A stretch of 29,306 nucleotides of DNA from a virus. Below the pieces are notes generated by a model. That model was not told the DNA's origin. It did no database searches and saw nothing but the letters and a program-made list of their open reading frames with translations. The DNA lies in IMG/VR virus record IMGVR_UViG_3300031565_000252, positions 1 through 29,306 of that record. One strand, written 5' to 3'. Below are positions 21,674 to 27,197 of the stretch, piece by piece (position 1 is the stretch's first letter; the number at the start of each line of letters is the position of its first letter). The translations under genes and the position numbers were made by a program.

Positions 21674-21883
21674 GTGGCTGAACAAGACATAACATCCAAG
21701 TTAGAAGCTATGAATCGCATTAGTGAATTGGTTAGGCAACGCGATGATTTGCTGGTAAAATTGGAAAGTATGATTTGCAAGGGATGTAATTGCTCTGATT
21801 GCAAAATAGCCAGAGCAACCATAGCAAAGGCTCAACCATCTAATACGTCGGTACAACCTAAGAAATCGGGGGTCATAAGATGA
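21674..21883 (+). CDS. Small Cys-containing coiled-coil protein
   Basis: 69 residues starting at a GTG (21674) with AGGTGA before it. The N-terminal half is a coiled-coil helix (SKLEAMNRISELVRQRDDLLVKLESM), followed by CKGCNCSDCKIA with four closely spaced Cys, a likely zinc knuckle or metal cluster. The C-terminus is Ser/Pro/Lys-rich. An ATGA overlap joins it to the next gene. Role unknown. Confidence 0.65.
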   Translation: MAEQDITSKLEAMNRISELVRQRDDLLVKLESMICKGCNCSDCKIARATIAKAQPSNTSVQPKKSGVIR

Positions 21884-22053
21884 AGGTATATTTTCTCCGT
21901 TACTGCAATCGTGGAATGGCCCATTATTCGGCTTACAATGGCGATATTGACGCCTTTTACCAGCAGAATGGTACAGAATCTATGTCGGTAGCTGTGTGGT
22001 CCCGCGATTGGGATGCCAGCTTTACGCGACAGGGATTTTATCGCCTAATTTAA
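21880..22053 (+). CDS. Small hypothetical protein (57 aa)
   Basis: 57 residues starting MKVYFLRYCNRGMAHYSAYNG and ending WDASFTRQGFYRLI, aromatic and mixed alpha/beta. The start overlaps the previous stop (ATGA). It is the last gene before the RNA island. No recognised family and no membrane segment. Confidence 0.6.
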   Translation: MKVYFLRYCNRGMAHYSAYNGDIDAFYQQNGTESMSVAVWSRDWDASFTRQGFYRLI

Positions 22054-22084
22054 CAAATTATTTTTTCTTATTGAAAAGTGAATA

Positions 22085-22176
22085 CGAGAGCAAACCGCGA
22101 AAGCGGCTCACGAAGCTCAGAAACGTCAACTGAGGGAAACTATCAGGCGTGACCAGCCCGGGAGAGTAGCGGGCAT
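22085..22176 (+). ncRNA. Unknown structured RNA, first of the island
   Basis: About 90 nt between boxes 1 and 2 with no ORF. Three hairpins are visible: CCGC-GAAA-GCGG (22096-22107, GNRA loop, extendable by flanking GAG/CTC), CTCAG/CTGAG with a 9-nt loop (about 22116-22134), and GCCCG/CGGGC with a 9-nt loop (about 22156-22174). Purine-rich GAAAC/AGAAAC joins them. There is no T-arm consensus, so it is not a canonical tRNA. Its place in a tRNA array suggests co-processing with the tRNAs. Confidence 0.5.
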
Positions 22177-22194
22177 ATTTTGACAAGTGAATAC

Positions 22195-22266
22195 TGCGGG
22201 GTAGAGAAGTGGTATCTCGTCAGGCCCATAACCTGGAAATCGCTGGTTCGAATCCAGCCCCCGCTA
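22195..22266 (+). tRNA. tRNA-Met(CAU), initiator-like
   Basis: A full 72-nt cloverleaf. The acceptor pairs GCGGGG/CCCCGC with a T1-T72 mismatch at its end. The D-stem GAGA/TCTC gives A11:U24. The anticodon stem is TCAGG/CCTGG with loop CCCATAA, and the T-arm is GCTGG-TTCGAAT-CCAGC. CAU at 22227-22229 reads AUG. The 1:72 mismatch and A11:U24 are bacterial initiator hallmarks, but only two of the three G:C anticodon-stem pairs are kept and position 33 is C rather than U. Discriminator is A and CCA is not encoded. Box 2 ends one base before the 5' end. Confidence 0.9.
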
Positions 22267-22310
22267 TTATGGGCTCGACAGTTTGAAAAGTGAATATGAG
22301 AGGCGGCGGC

Positions 22311-22426
22311 GGGGACGGTAGCCCAGTCAGGTAGGGCGTCGGCCTGAAAAGCCGAAGGTCGCAGCAGGCTTGCCTCGCTGCGGTGCGAATAGGCAAGCTG
22401 GGTTCAAATCCCGCCCGTTCTCGCCA
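22311..22426 (+). tRNA. tRNA(GAA) with 8-bp acceptor and very long variable arm
   Basis: The acceptor is GGGGACGG/CCGTTCTC (eight pairs, two G-T), then G discriminator and encoded CCA. The D-arm is GCCC-AGTCAGGTA-GGGC. The anticodon arm TCGGC-CTGAAAA-GCCGA reads GAA (22346-22348), a Phe anticodon. The T-arm (C)TGGG-TTCAAAT-CCCG(C) has a C-C mismatch at 49-65. Between anticodon and T arms are 42 nt instead of about 5. They can form an 8-bp hairpin (22368-22375 with 22391-22398) or a competing 6-bp one (22360-22365 with 22377-22382). The 8-bp acceptor plus big variable arm recalls tRNA-Sec, but the anticodon is not UCA. Confidence 0.75.
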
Positions 22427-22485
22427 AAGGTAGGCTCTTGAGAAATCAATCCTGCCCGCCTCTCTCCCTTTTGAAAGGAGAAAAA

Positions 22486-22749
22486 ATGATTTTATCAAAA
22501 ATAGCAATTAGAGAACATAGAGCATTGAAAAGCCGGTGGTCTGACGAGAGCAGATTAAGCCAACAGGTTTTAATAGCTGTTTTGTGGCGGTTGGAGCAAC
22601 AGAACGAATTGCTCACAAAGTTAATTCGACAGAAAAAGACGAAAAAGCCACTCACAAAATATCAACGATTTTTCGGCAAACAAATCAAAAAAGGCTTAAC
22701 GGCAAAGGAGACGGCCAAACTTTGGCAAGAGAAGCAGACACAACTTTGA
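22486..22749 (+). CDS. Small basic helical protein
   Basis: 87 residues from the ATG at 22486, which has GAAAGGAGAAAAA directly upstream; the ATG at 22438 would read back into the tRNA flank and is disfavoured. Helical throughout, basic in the second half (RQKKTKKPLTKYQRFFGKQIKKGLTAKETAKLWQE), where the KGLTAKETAKLW segment has a helix-turn-helix-like cadence. The ribosome site lies in a short inverted repeat (CTCC...GGAG), possibly limiting initiation. It sits inside the RNA island, and its stop is overlapped by box 4. Possibly nucleic-acid-binding; no family recognised. Confidence 0.62.
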   Translation: MILSKIAIREHRALKSRWSDESRLSQQVLIAVLWRLEQQNELLTKLIRQKKTKKPLTKYQRFFGKQIKKGLTAKETAKLWQEKQTQL

Positions 22750-22764
22750 CAAGTGAATCTTAAG

Positions 22765-22823
22765 CGCAGGGCGGTGGGGCCTCCCAACCGAGAAAAGGTG
22801 CGCGGGAGTGAGCGAAGCCGCCC
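22765..22823 (+). ncRNA. Unknown structured RNA, last of the island
   Basis: After box 4, a nested fold is visible: outer stem GGGCGG/CCGCCC (22769-22774 with 22818-22823), middle stem CTCCC/GGGAG (22781-22785 with 22804-22808), inner ACC/GGT with loop GAGAAAA. A short T run follows. It lies in the leader of the gene at 22842 and could be a cis element, or a co-processed small RNA like the others of the island. Confidence 0.5.
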
Positions 22824-22841
22824 ATTTTTAGGGAGTGAATT

Positions 22842-23051
22842 ATGATTGGTATTGATTTGATAACAAACCGTTTTTTCACAACAACTGGCGAAGATATATG
22901 GAAAGTTGAGTGGTATTTCACTCAGCCTTCGTGCAGGCTAAAAAATCTCGAAACAGGCGATGTGGAAGAATTTGGAATGGGAGGGCTAACGGCACAAAAA
23001 TTTCATCGTATCGAAATGCCCATAAAACCTAAAGAACCTTTACCTTTTTAG
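22842..23051 (+). CDS. Small hypothetical protein, probably beta-barrel-like
   Basis: 69 residues: MIGIDLITNRFFTTTGEDIWKVEWYFTQPSCRLKNLETGDVEEFGMGGL, then a polar tail ending EPLPF. Alternating hydrophobics and an ETGDVEEF turn suggest a small beta-barrel like those of phage host-interaction proteins. AGGGAG precedes the ATG, seven bases after the structured RNA region ends in T. No family recognised. Confidence 0.62.
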   Translation: MIGIDLITNRFFTTTGEDIWKVEWYFTQPSCRLKNLETGDVEEFGMGGLTAQKFHRIEMPIKPKEPLPF

Positions 23052-23062
23052 GAGAAAGCATT

Positions 23063-23236
23063 ATGAGAAAAATCATAATAGAAATCAAGAAGATGTTAAG
23101 GCGGGAGTATAAAATGAACGGCATCCAGGCGACTTCCATTATTGCCGATGCTTTCCGAATACTTCCCCAAGAAGGTGCAAACCCAAAAGATTTGGCACAG
23201 ATTGCGATACGTTTAGCGAACAGTGGAATTTATTGA
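23063..23236 (+). CDS. Small hypothetical helical protein (57 aa)
   Basis: 57 residues: a basic N-terminal helix MRKIIIEIKKMLRREYKMNG followed by a helical domain (IQATSIIADAFRILPQEGANPKDLAQIAIRLANSGIY). TTAGGAGAAAGCATT before the ATG is a strong ribosome site. An internal Met (at KMNG) also has GCGGGAG upstream and is an alternative start. It ends 10 nt before the lipoprotein gene. No family recognised. Confidence 0.58.
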   Translation: MRKIIIEIKKMLRREYKMNGIQATSIIADAFRILPQEGANPKDLAQIAIRLANSGIY

Positions 23237-23246
23237 AAGGAGAAAA

Positions 23247-23477
23247 ATGAGCAGAGAAAGAAAGGCAAAGTATGTGTTGTGTTTGGTAATGGCGTGGCTG
23301 GCCGCCCTGTTTATTTTTGTTTTGTCGGGCTGTCAGATGGGACGTGGAGCCGTTGGCGACACAAAATGGTTACTTCAAGCTGCCTTCGATAATATGCGAC
23401 CGGCAGAAGAAGACCAGCAACCGGCGCCAAGGCGTCAAGGAATGACGACAGATGATTTGTTTCACCGTGGCAAATAG
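23247..23477 (+). CDS. Small predicted lipoprotein
   Basis: 76 residues from the ATG at 23247 (AAAGGAGAAAA upstream); the earlier ATG at 23223 is disfavoured. A basic start MSRERKAK, a hydrophobic core YVLCLVMAWLAALFIFVL and a lipobox LSGC (positions about 25-28) predict signal peptidase II cleavage and lipid attachment at Cys. The mature part is about 49 residues and polar, with a Gln/Pro stretch EEDQQPAPRRQ. Phage lipoproteins of this size act as outer spanins or as superinfection-exclusion factors. The low Pro content and distance from the hydrolase make exclusion at least as likely. Presence in this early block is compatible with either. Confidence 0.7.
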   Translation: MSRERKAKYVLCLVMAWLAALFIFVLSGCQMGRGAVGDTKWLLQAAFDNMRPAEEDQQPAPRRQGMTTDDLFHRGK

Positions 23478-23549
23478 GCAAGGACGACGAGTACGGGGCA
23501 ATGCTCGAAAGGATGCCCCAAGGAATTATACTTATAGAAAGGATGAACG

Positions 23550-23768
23550 ATGCAAGAAAGAGACGGAACATTTACACAGTTATCTGAAACAGAAGTTGGG
23601 AATTTGCGGCCTTGGCAGCTTTCAAAAACAATATGCGAAGGCCAAATTTTCAAGGTTAAGAAATGCCATTTTCAGGTAACGGAAATTACAAAAAAAGGAA
23701 TTGTTGCCAAGGGCATTTCTCGCAAAGAATATCACGACCTAAAAAGAGGCCGCCCAGATTGGTGTTGA
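23550..23768 (+). CDS. Small hypothetical protein
   Basis: 72 residues, MQERDGTFTQLSETEVGNLRP then VKKCHFQVTEITKKGIVAKGISRKEYHDLKRG, mixed beta and basic. A GAAAGGATGAACG ribosome site and short gaps on both sides make it the best frame here; an overlapping frame from 23452 has no such site. The basic C-terminal half might bind nucleic acid. No family recognised. Confidence 0.6.
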   Translation: MQERDGTFTQLSETEVGNLRPWQLSKTICEGQIFKVKKCHFQVTEITKKGIVAKGISRKEYHDLKRGRPDWC

Positions 23769-23780
23769 GGAGTAATGATT

Positions 23781-23972
23781 ATGGCTAAAGAAGACGAAAT
23801 TTGCCCTGTAAAGGATTGCCAAAATCCTGCAACAGTAAAATTTGGGCCACTAAAAGTATGCTGGCAATGCTTTGATAAATGTGCATACGATATGCAACCG
23901 CTTATCCTGAAACCAACGGAGAAAGTAGAGGACAAGCAAGAAGCCCTCTCCGAGGAGAAGCAAGATGACTGA
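23781..23972 (+). CDS. Small zinc-ribbon-like protein
   Basis: 63 residues from the ATG at 23781; GGAG lies eight bases before it, whereas the ATG at 23775 would be only two bases from that site. CPVKDC near the start and CWQCFDKC further on provide five Cys in a zinc-ribbon-type layout. The C-terminus VEDKQEALSEEKQDD is encoded by the repeated junction sequence that supplies the next gene's ribosome site. It overlaps that gene by 8 nt. Function is unknown; a nucleic-acid or host-protein binding ribbon is plausible. Confidence 0.62.
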   Translation: MAKEDEICPVKDCQNPATVKFGPLKVCWQCFDKCAYDMQPLILKPTEKVEDKQEALSEEKQDD

Positions 23973-24638
23973 AGAGCGCAGGAAAAATCCAGAGGGATGG
24001 CCGGATACAGACCCTTATCCGTTTCGGGATTTGAAGTCTCTGCACAAAGAACCTCCCGATTGCCCTTTTGTTGCCGCTGACAAAGAATATGCCAAAGAAG
24101 TCAAGGTCGAAGAGCTTGGTGATTATGCTTATATTATGAGAGTTGCCTGGCAAAATCTCAACGAACTGTATAAAAAAAACCAACAACTCGAAGACCATAT
24201 TAAGTGGCTAAATAATGTTGGCGGCGAGCGATTAAATACGGCTTGTGGCATAGACATCCTTTGTAGAGATATGGTACTCAAAAAAAGGAAAAAACAAGCC
24301 GAGGAGAAGCCCAATGGCCAAAGACCTGCCTGAAAAACTTACAGTACAAAGTATCCTGGGTGTACGAACAATAACAGATGATTATTGTAGCCATCAAATG
24401 TCCGTAGAAGTATTTGACGAAATCATCCGCCGCTGCAAAGCCCACAATCCTTGGATACTAACAGATGACCCACCTAACGATATAGATTGGGACAAAAAAG
24501 TGTTTGCGTTGGAATGTGATTCGGAGATACCGCGAGTTATGACTATGGCAGAGATATTTTTAGATGAAGGTTCCGAGGTTGAATACTGGAAGCCAATAGT
24601 TTTACCAGAGCAAGCCCTCTCCGAGGAGAAGCAAGATG
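23941..24638 (+). repeat. Repeated gene-junction/RBS sequence
   Basis: Exact 27-nt copies at 23941-23967 and 24612-24638 run from the C-terminal codons (EALSEEKQD/QALSEEKQD) through GAGGAG to the next ATG. A shorter relative lies at about 24296-24316 (AAGCC-GAGGAGAAGCCCAATGGC). Three consecutive junctions are therefore related, while the genes between them are not. Confidence 0.8.
23965..24333 (+). CDS. Hypothetical protein, accessory block
   Basis: 122 residues. A Pro-rich N-terminus (NPEGWPDTDPYPFRDLKSLHKEPPDCPF) is followed by a long helix (AYIMRVAWQNLNELYKKNQQLEDHIKWLNNV) and a basic end (KKRKKQAEEKP). GAGGAG before the ATG is supplied by the junction repeat. It overlaps the next gene by 20 nt. 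No known domain is visible; a coiled-coil dimer is likely. Confidence 0.6.
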   Translation: MTEERRKNPEGWPDTDPYPFRDLKSLHKEPPDCPFVAADKEYAKEVKVEELGDYAYIMRVAWQNLNELYKKNQQLEDHIKWLNNVGGERLNTACGIDILCRDMVLKKRKKQAEEKPNGQRPA

Positions 24639-24643
24639 GCTAA
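24314..24643 (+). CDS. Hypothetical acidic protein, accessory block
   Basis: 109 residues, acidic, with Trp and Pro (HNPWILTDDPPNDIDWDKKVFALECDSEIPRVMTMAEIFLDEGSE). Its ribosome site GAGGAG lies in the upstream gene's end. Its own C-terminus EQALSEEKQDG repeats that of the gene at 23781, because the same junction DNA was reused. The high acidity would suit a DNA-mimic or host-protein-binding role, but nothing in the sequence proves it. Confidence 0.6.
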   Translation: MAKDLPEKLTVQSILGVRTITDDYCSHQMSVEVFDEIIRRCKAHNPWILTDDPPNDIDWDKKVFALECDSEIPRVMTMAEIFLDEGSEVEYWKPIVLPEQALSEEKQDG

Positions 24644-24806
24644 AGACAGATGCGATAAGTGTGAGTGGTGGGGATGTGCCGGGAAAAGAGAGAAATGGTT
24701 GTTATTGGGTTGGTGCAAAAACCGCAAATCCCGAAGATACAACGGGGATGTACGAGAAGATGATTGTTGTGGCGAATTTAAGGTGAAGCCCAATAGCTCT
24801 ACATAG
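24636..24806 (+). CDS. Small Cys/Trp-rich protein (56 aa)
   Basis: 56 residues, MAKDRCDKCEWWGCAGKREKW then GWCKNRKSRRYNGD and DDCCGEFKVK. Six Cys (CDKC, GC, WC, CC) suggest a zinc-binding or disulphide micro-protein. It is coupled to the upstream gene through the repeated junction (GAGGAG, 8-nt overlap). No family recognised. Confidence 0.58.
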   Translation: MAKDRCDKCEWWGCAGKREKWLLLGWCKNRKSRRYNGDVREDDCCGEFKVKPNSST

Positions 24807-24826
24807 CTTTAGAAAGGAATCAAACG

Positions 24827-25018
24827 ATGGGTACAAAAATCCATTTAGACGAAAAGGAAATCATAGAGGCCATCGCCCAGTATATTTCAAGGGATGGTTA
24901 TTCAATAAAAACCTCAACTATTACCAATGATAAAGACATAACTCTTTGCCATCACGAAGCAGACAGAGCTAAAGGTGTGTATGTTTACGATGCTTACATT
25001 GAAGTTGTACCTAAATAG
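24827..25018 (+). CDS. Small hypothetical protein
   Basis: 63 residues, MGTKIHLDEKEIIEAIAQYISRDGY then an alternating-strand second half ending VYDAYIEVVPK, with a helix-strand-strand feel. AAAGGAATCAAACG precedes the ATG. A terminator follows, so it closes this sub-block. The family is not recognised. A CHHE segment (CHHEAD) might bind metal. Confidence 0.62.
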   Translation: MGTKIHLDEKEIIEAIAQYISRDGYSIKTSTITNDKDITLCHHEADRAKGVYVYDAYIEVVPK

Positions 25019-25040
25019 CTTTTCATCACCCTCCTCCGAA

Positions 25041-25074
25041 AGGTTCCCAGCCTTCGGGCTGGGCGCCTTTTTTG
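25041..25074 (+). terminator. Intrinsic terminator in the accessory block
   Basis: CCCAGCC-TTCG-GGCTGGG, a stable 7-bp stem with a UUCG tetraloop, lengthened by AGG/CCT across a small internal loop, ends in six T. Confidence 0.88.
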
Positions 25075-25087
25075 AAAGGATAGGATT

Positions 25088-25237
25088 ATGCGTAAGGCAC
25101 TAACAATACTCACCTGTTTTGCGGTGTTCGCTGCTGCGGCTATATGTTTCCTGCAATACGCAAAAGCCGAGCCTGTTACATCACTAACTTTGCTTTTGGT
25201 GGGTGGGCTTTATATCGAAAGGATAATAGTAAAATGA
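25088..25237 (+). CDS. 49-residue membrane micro-protein
   Basis: MRKALTILTCFAVFAAAAICFL, QYAKAEP, then VTSLTLLLVGGLYIERIIVK: two hydrophobic segments separated by a short polar turn, or a signal peptide cut after AKA. It follows the terminator by 14 nt with GAAAGGATAGGATT, and its stop overlaps the YopX-like gene (ATGA), so the two are translated together. No promoter is visible in the gap. A membrane micro-protein of unknown role. Confidence 0.6.
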   Translation: MRKALTILTCFAVFAAAAICFLQYAKAEPVTSLTLLLVGGLYIERIIVK

Positions 25238-25680
25238 GACCATACAGAGGCGAAAGAATTGATAACGGCGAGAGGGTATATGGCAACCTGATTATTCATA
25301 ATGCACGGGAAGCCATCCACGAAAAACAGCCATTGAAAGCATTTATCCAAGAGCGGGATAAGCGGTGGACGGACGAATCCAACGATAGATGTTGGACGCA
25401 TCTTTGCTTTGAAGTCATCCCCGAAACAGTAGGCCAGCAAACAGGCCTCAAGGACAAGAACGGCAAAGACCTGGACTGGTGGGAGAATGATATTGTTAAA
25501 GATACAAGACGATATATTCCAAAAAAGGAAAGAACTTATAAAATAATATTTAAGCAAGGAAGTTTTTGGTTGAAATCAATTCACGGCAAATTATGCCTTA
25601 CTTGTGAATGCCTGACTCCATTTCTTCATATTTTCAATAAAATCGGCACAGTCCACGACAACCCGGAGCTACTGAAATGA
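25234..25680 (+). CDS. YopX-like phage protein, copy 1
   Basis: 148 residues from the ATG at 25234. The MRPYRGERIDNGERVYGNLI opening, the central PETVGQQTGLKDKNGKDLDWWENDIVKD (about 68-95) and the end FNKIGTVHDNPELLK match the YopX family, in which PETVGQ.TGLKDKNG..I.EGDI and G.I.DNPELL are the defining blocks. The function of YopX proteins is unresolved; they are frequent in phage accessory regions. A longer in-frame start at 25144 lies inside the micro-protein gene and is rejected. An ATGA overlap joins it to a second, divergent YopX-like gene. Confidence 0.8.
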   Translation: MRPYRGERIDNGERVYGNLIIHNAREAIHEKQPLKAFIQERDKRWTDESNDRCWTHLCFEVIPETVGQQTGLKDKNGKDLDWWENDIVKDTRRYIPKKERTYKIIFKQGSFWLKSIHGKLCLTCECLTPFLHIFNKIGTVHDNPELLK

Positions 25681-26075
25681 GCAGAGAGATAAAATTCAGA
25701 GCACTCAATAGGGCAACGAATGAATGGTATTACGGATGTCCAAATCCAGATGAATCAAATCCTTATGAAATGGTTCTCTGGAGTTTTTGGATTAAAGTTG
25801 ATGAAGGTATTTTAGACCCCGAAACAGTAGGCCAGAGTATAGACCTCAAGGACAAGAACGACAAGGAGAGATACGCTTCTGACATAGAGAAATCTGAAGA
25901 TGGTGGAGTATATGAAATTATCTGGGTTCAGGAATGGGCGGGGTTCTTTTGGAGAATAATAAAAAAGAGCAAATACGAACCAGGCAAAATTGTTACAAAT
26001 ATTGGCGAGATTGTTCCTTTGGGCAGGCGAAATACAGAAATCATCGGCAACATCCACGACAAGGAGGCGGAATGA
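25677..26075 (+). CDS. YopX-like phage protein, copy 2
   Basis: 132 residues. MSREIKFRALNRATNEWYYG, PETVGQSIDLKDKNDKERYASDIEK and TEIIGNIHDKEAE follow the same order as copy 1 but the family block is eroded (TGLKDKNGK became IDLKDKNDK; GDIV became SDIE). It is probably a diverged paralogue made by tandem duplication or acquired separately. Coupled by ATGA on both sides, with AAGGAGG near its end serving the next gene. Confidence 0.75.
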   Translation: MSREIKFRALNRATNEWYYGCPNPDESNPYEMVLWSFWIKVDEGILDPETVGQSIDLKDKNDKERYASDIEKSEDGGVYEIIWVQEWAGFFWRIIKKSKYEPGKIVTNIGEIVPLGRRNTEIIGNIHDKEAE

Positions 26076-26383
26076 ACCCAAGCGAGACGACAGGAATGAT
26101 GAATCGAGGTTCTTTATGGCGGGGCTTTGCCGGAAAAATCAAACAGTCCCGACGCCGCGAGGAGCATCTTCACAACGAGATGTATCCTCTGAAAGTCGGC
26201 GAAAAGTATCTCATAAGCGCAAAGGTACAGACTGGCCTTGCCAATCGTTTATTACCCAACGGTATTTATACAATCCAAGAGGTCAAATATTTTGAAGGTA
26301 TTGGTTTTGGTACACAATTTAGAGTAAGTGGCAAAAAAGGTGTATATGTTAAGAAGTGGTACAACTTCAAAAGGGAGATATGA
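26072..26383 (+). CDS. Small hypothetical protein with beta domain
   Basis: 103 residues from the ATG at 26072 (ATGA overlap, AAGGAGG eight bases upstream); a much longer in-frame start at 25934 lies in the YopX-like gene and is rejected. A basic helical N-terminus (GFAGKIKQSRRREEHLHNEM) is followed by a beta-rich part (YPLKVGEKYLISAKVQTG..IYTIQEVKYFEG..TQFRVSGKKGVYVKKW), which could be an SH3- or OB-like fold. No family recognised. Confidence 0.65.
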   Translation: MNPSETTGMMNRGSLWRGFAGKIKQSRRREEHLHNEMYPLKVGEKYLISAKVQTGLANRLLPNGIYTIQEVKYFEGIGFGTQFRVSGKKGVYVKKWYNFKREI

Positions 26384-26386
26384 GTA

Positions 26387-26662
26387 ATGAGCGAAATAGA
26401 TAAAATAATCGAGCCTATAAAAGAATGGTATGGTGGAGGAACAGAAGGTGAACGTACAAACCTTGAAATATTAGCCGATGCAATCGCTGACCTTCAAGAC
26501 AACAGGAAAGAATTGTTTGTGCTACAAGCCGAGAACAAATGGCTGAAAGAAGAACTTATAGAATTTGGTCGTCACGGGCAAGGATGCTCAAGGCAATGGG
26601 GCACAAAATATCGTTGTAAATGTGGCTGGGAGAAGATTGAGCAAGCCCTAAAGGAGATATGA
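26387..26662 (+). CDS. Hypothetical protein with coiled-coil and Cys pair
   Basis: 91 residues: a helical N-terminal part (DKIIEPIKEWYGG...NLEILADAIADLQDNRKELFVLQAENKWLKEELIEF) with heptads, then GCSRQWGTKYRCKCGWEKIEQ with three Cys. The start uses the GGAGATATGAGTAATG junction seen again before the next gene. No family recognised. The helix-plus-Cys layout suits a dimer with a small zinc site. Confidence 0.62.
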   Translation: MSEIDKIIEPIKEWYGGGTEGERTNLEILADAIADLQDNRKELFVLQAENKWLKEELIEFGRHGQGCSRQWGTKYRCKCGWEKIEQALKEI

Positions 26663-26960
26663 GTAATGTTAGAAATATTTTGGCGAAAAAAAACTTATCA
26701 AGTGAAAAATGAAATTGACGCTTTTGTTGATATAGATGCTTATGCTGAAATTGAGAAAAATCACGCCAAACTCCAAGACGAGAACAAGCGTCTGAAAGAG
26801 AAAATCAAAAAAATTTGTGTAGGAATAGACGCTCCTAAATTTGAACCGGACAAAATCGAAATTACGAAGATAGACTTAACGAAACCAGAGCTTGCTTATT
26901 TGTGGGGTTGGGAATCTGCCATATTAGAATGTGGCGAAATTTTGAGCAAGCCCTAAAGGA
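26637..26960 (+). repeat. 19-nt repeat at two gene ends read in different frames
   Basis: TTGAGCAAGCCCTAAAGGA occurs at 26637-26655 and 26942-26960. In the first gene it codes EQALKE, in the second LSKP plus the stop. Its GAGCAAGCCCT part recurs at the junction near 24609. The change of frame shows that the DNA, with its ribosome site, is what is conserved, not the peptide. Confidence 0.8.
26666..26956 (+). CDS. Hypothetical coiled-coil protein
   Basis: 96 residues. After MLEIFWRKKTYQVKNEIDAFVDIDAYAEIEKN comes a coiled coil (HAKLQDENKRLKEKIKKICVGI), then an acidic end with LAYLWGWESAILECGEILSKP. It resembles its neighbour at 26387 in having a mid-protein LQAEN/LQDEN coiled coil, so the two may be distant paralogues. 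The start follows GGAGATATGAGTA. The last codons are part of the 19-nt repeat. Function unknown. Confidence 0.62.
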   Translation: MLEIFWRKKTYQVKNEIDAFVDIDAYAEIEKNHAKLQDENKRLKEKIKKICVGIDAPKFEPDKIEITKIDLTKPELAYLWGWESAILECGEILSKP

Positions 26961-26965
26961 TAACA

Positions 26966-27196
26966 ATGGAACAGATGCTATTGAGTGAAATCAAAGAGAC
27001 TCAAACCAAGCGTCTTTTGCGATTTTTCCGCAAAGGTGGAAATCTAACGTCTTTTGAGGCGTATCTGAAATTTGGAATTACTCAACTTGGTCGCTGCATC
27101 AGTGATTTAGAAAATGAAGGACACACATTCAATCGTCCAAGAGTTCAGCTTAAAAACGGAAAAGTAGTATGTCGCTACTCGTTAAGGAAGGACTGA
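26966..27196 (+). CDS. Winged helix-turn-helix protein (HTH_39-like)
   Basis: 76 residues. TKRLLRFFRKGGNLTSFEAYLKFGITQLGRCISDLENEGHTFNRPRVQLKNGKVVCRYSL follows the small phage winged-helix pattern (LL.YL..G..LTS.EA...FGI..L..RI.DL...G..I......NGK...Y.L), with the recognition helix at about ITQLGRCISDLENEGH and the wing at VQLKNGKVV. It probably binds DNA as a local regulator or replication/recombination accessory. AAAGGATAACA precedes the ATG. It sits just before the recombination genes. Confidence 0.75.
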   Translation: MEQMLLSEIKETQTKRLLRFFRKGGNLTSFEAYLKFGITQLGRCISDLENEGHTFNRPRVQLKNGKVVCRYSLRKD

Positions 27197-27197
27197 T

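Larger units (their letters stand above)
22071..22758 (+). repeat. Four-copy TTGAMAAGTGAAT box of the RNA island
   Basis: Copies at 22071-22084, 22180-22193, 22283-22296 and 22746-22758 read TTGA(A or C)AAGTGAAT, the first three followed by A. Each is followed within 1-15 nt by a structured RNA element. Copies 1 and 3 extend further (GAATA(C/T)GAGAG). Although two contain TTGACA, no -10 sits at the right distance, so they look like processing, spacer or duplication boxes rather than promoters. Copy 4 overlaps the stop of the gene at 22486. Confidence 0.8.

Noticed and set aside
21420-21695. 91-codon minus-strand hydrophobic ORF
   Set aside because: Opposite to well-supported small genes and to the leader; the hydrophobicity comes from reading Lys/Glu-rich codons backwards.
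22180-22193. TTGACAAGTGAATA as a -35 promoter element
   Set aside because: No -10-like hexamer lies 15-19 bases downstream of either TTGACA copy, and the other copies read TTGAAA.
22311-22426. Selenocysteine tRNA
   Set aside because: The acceptor and variable arm resemble tRNA-Sec, but the anticodon is GAA, the D-stem has 4 pairs rather than 6, and no selenocysteine genes are seen.
23452-23679. 75-codon ORF overlapping two genes
   Set aside because: No ribosome site, overlaps the lipoprotein end and most of the gene at 23550, basic low-information product.
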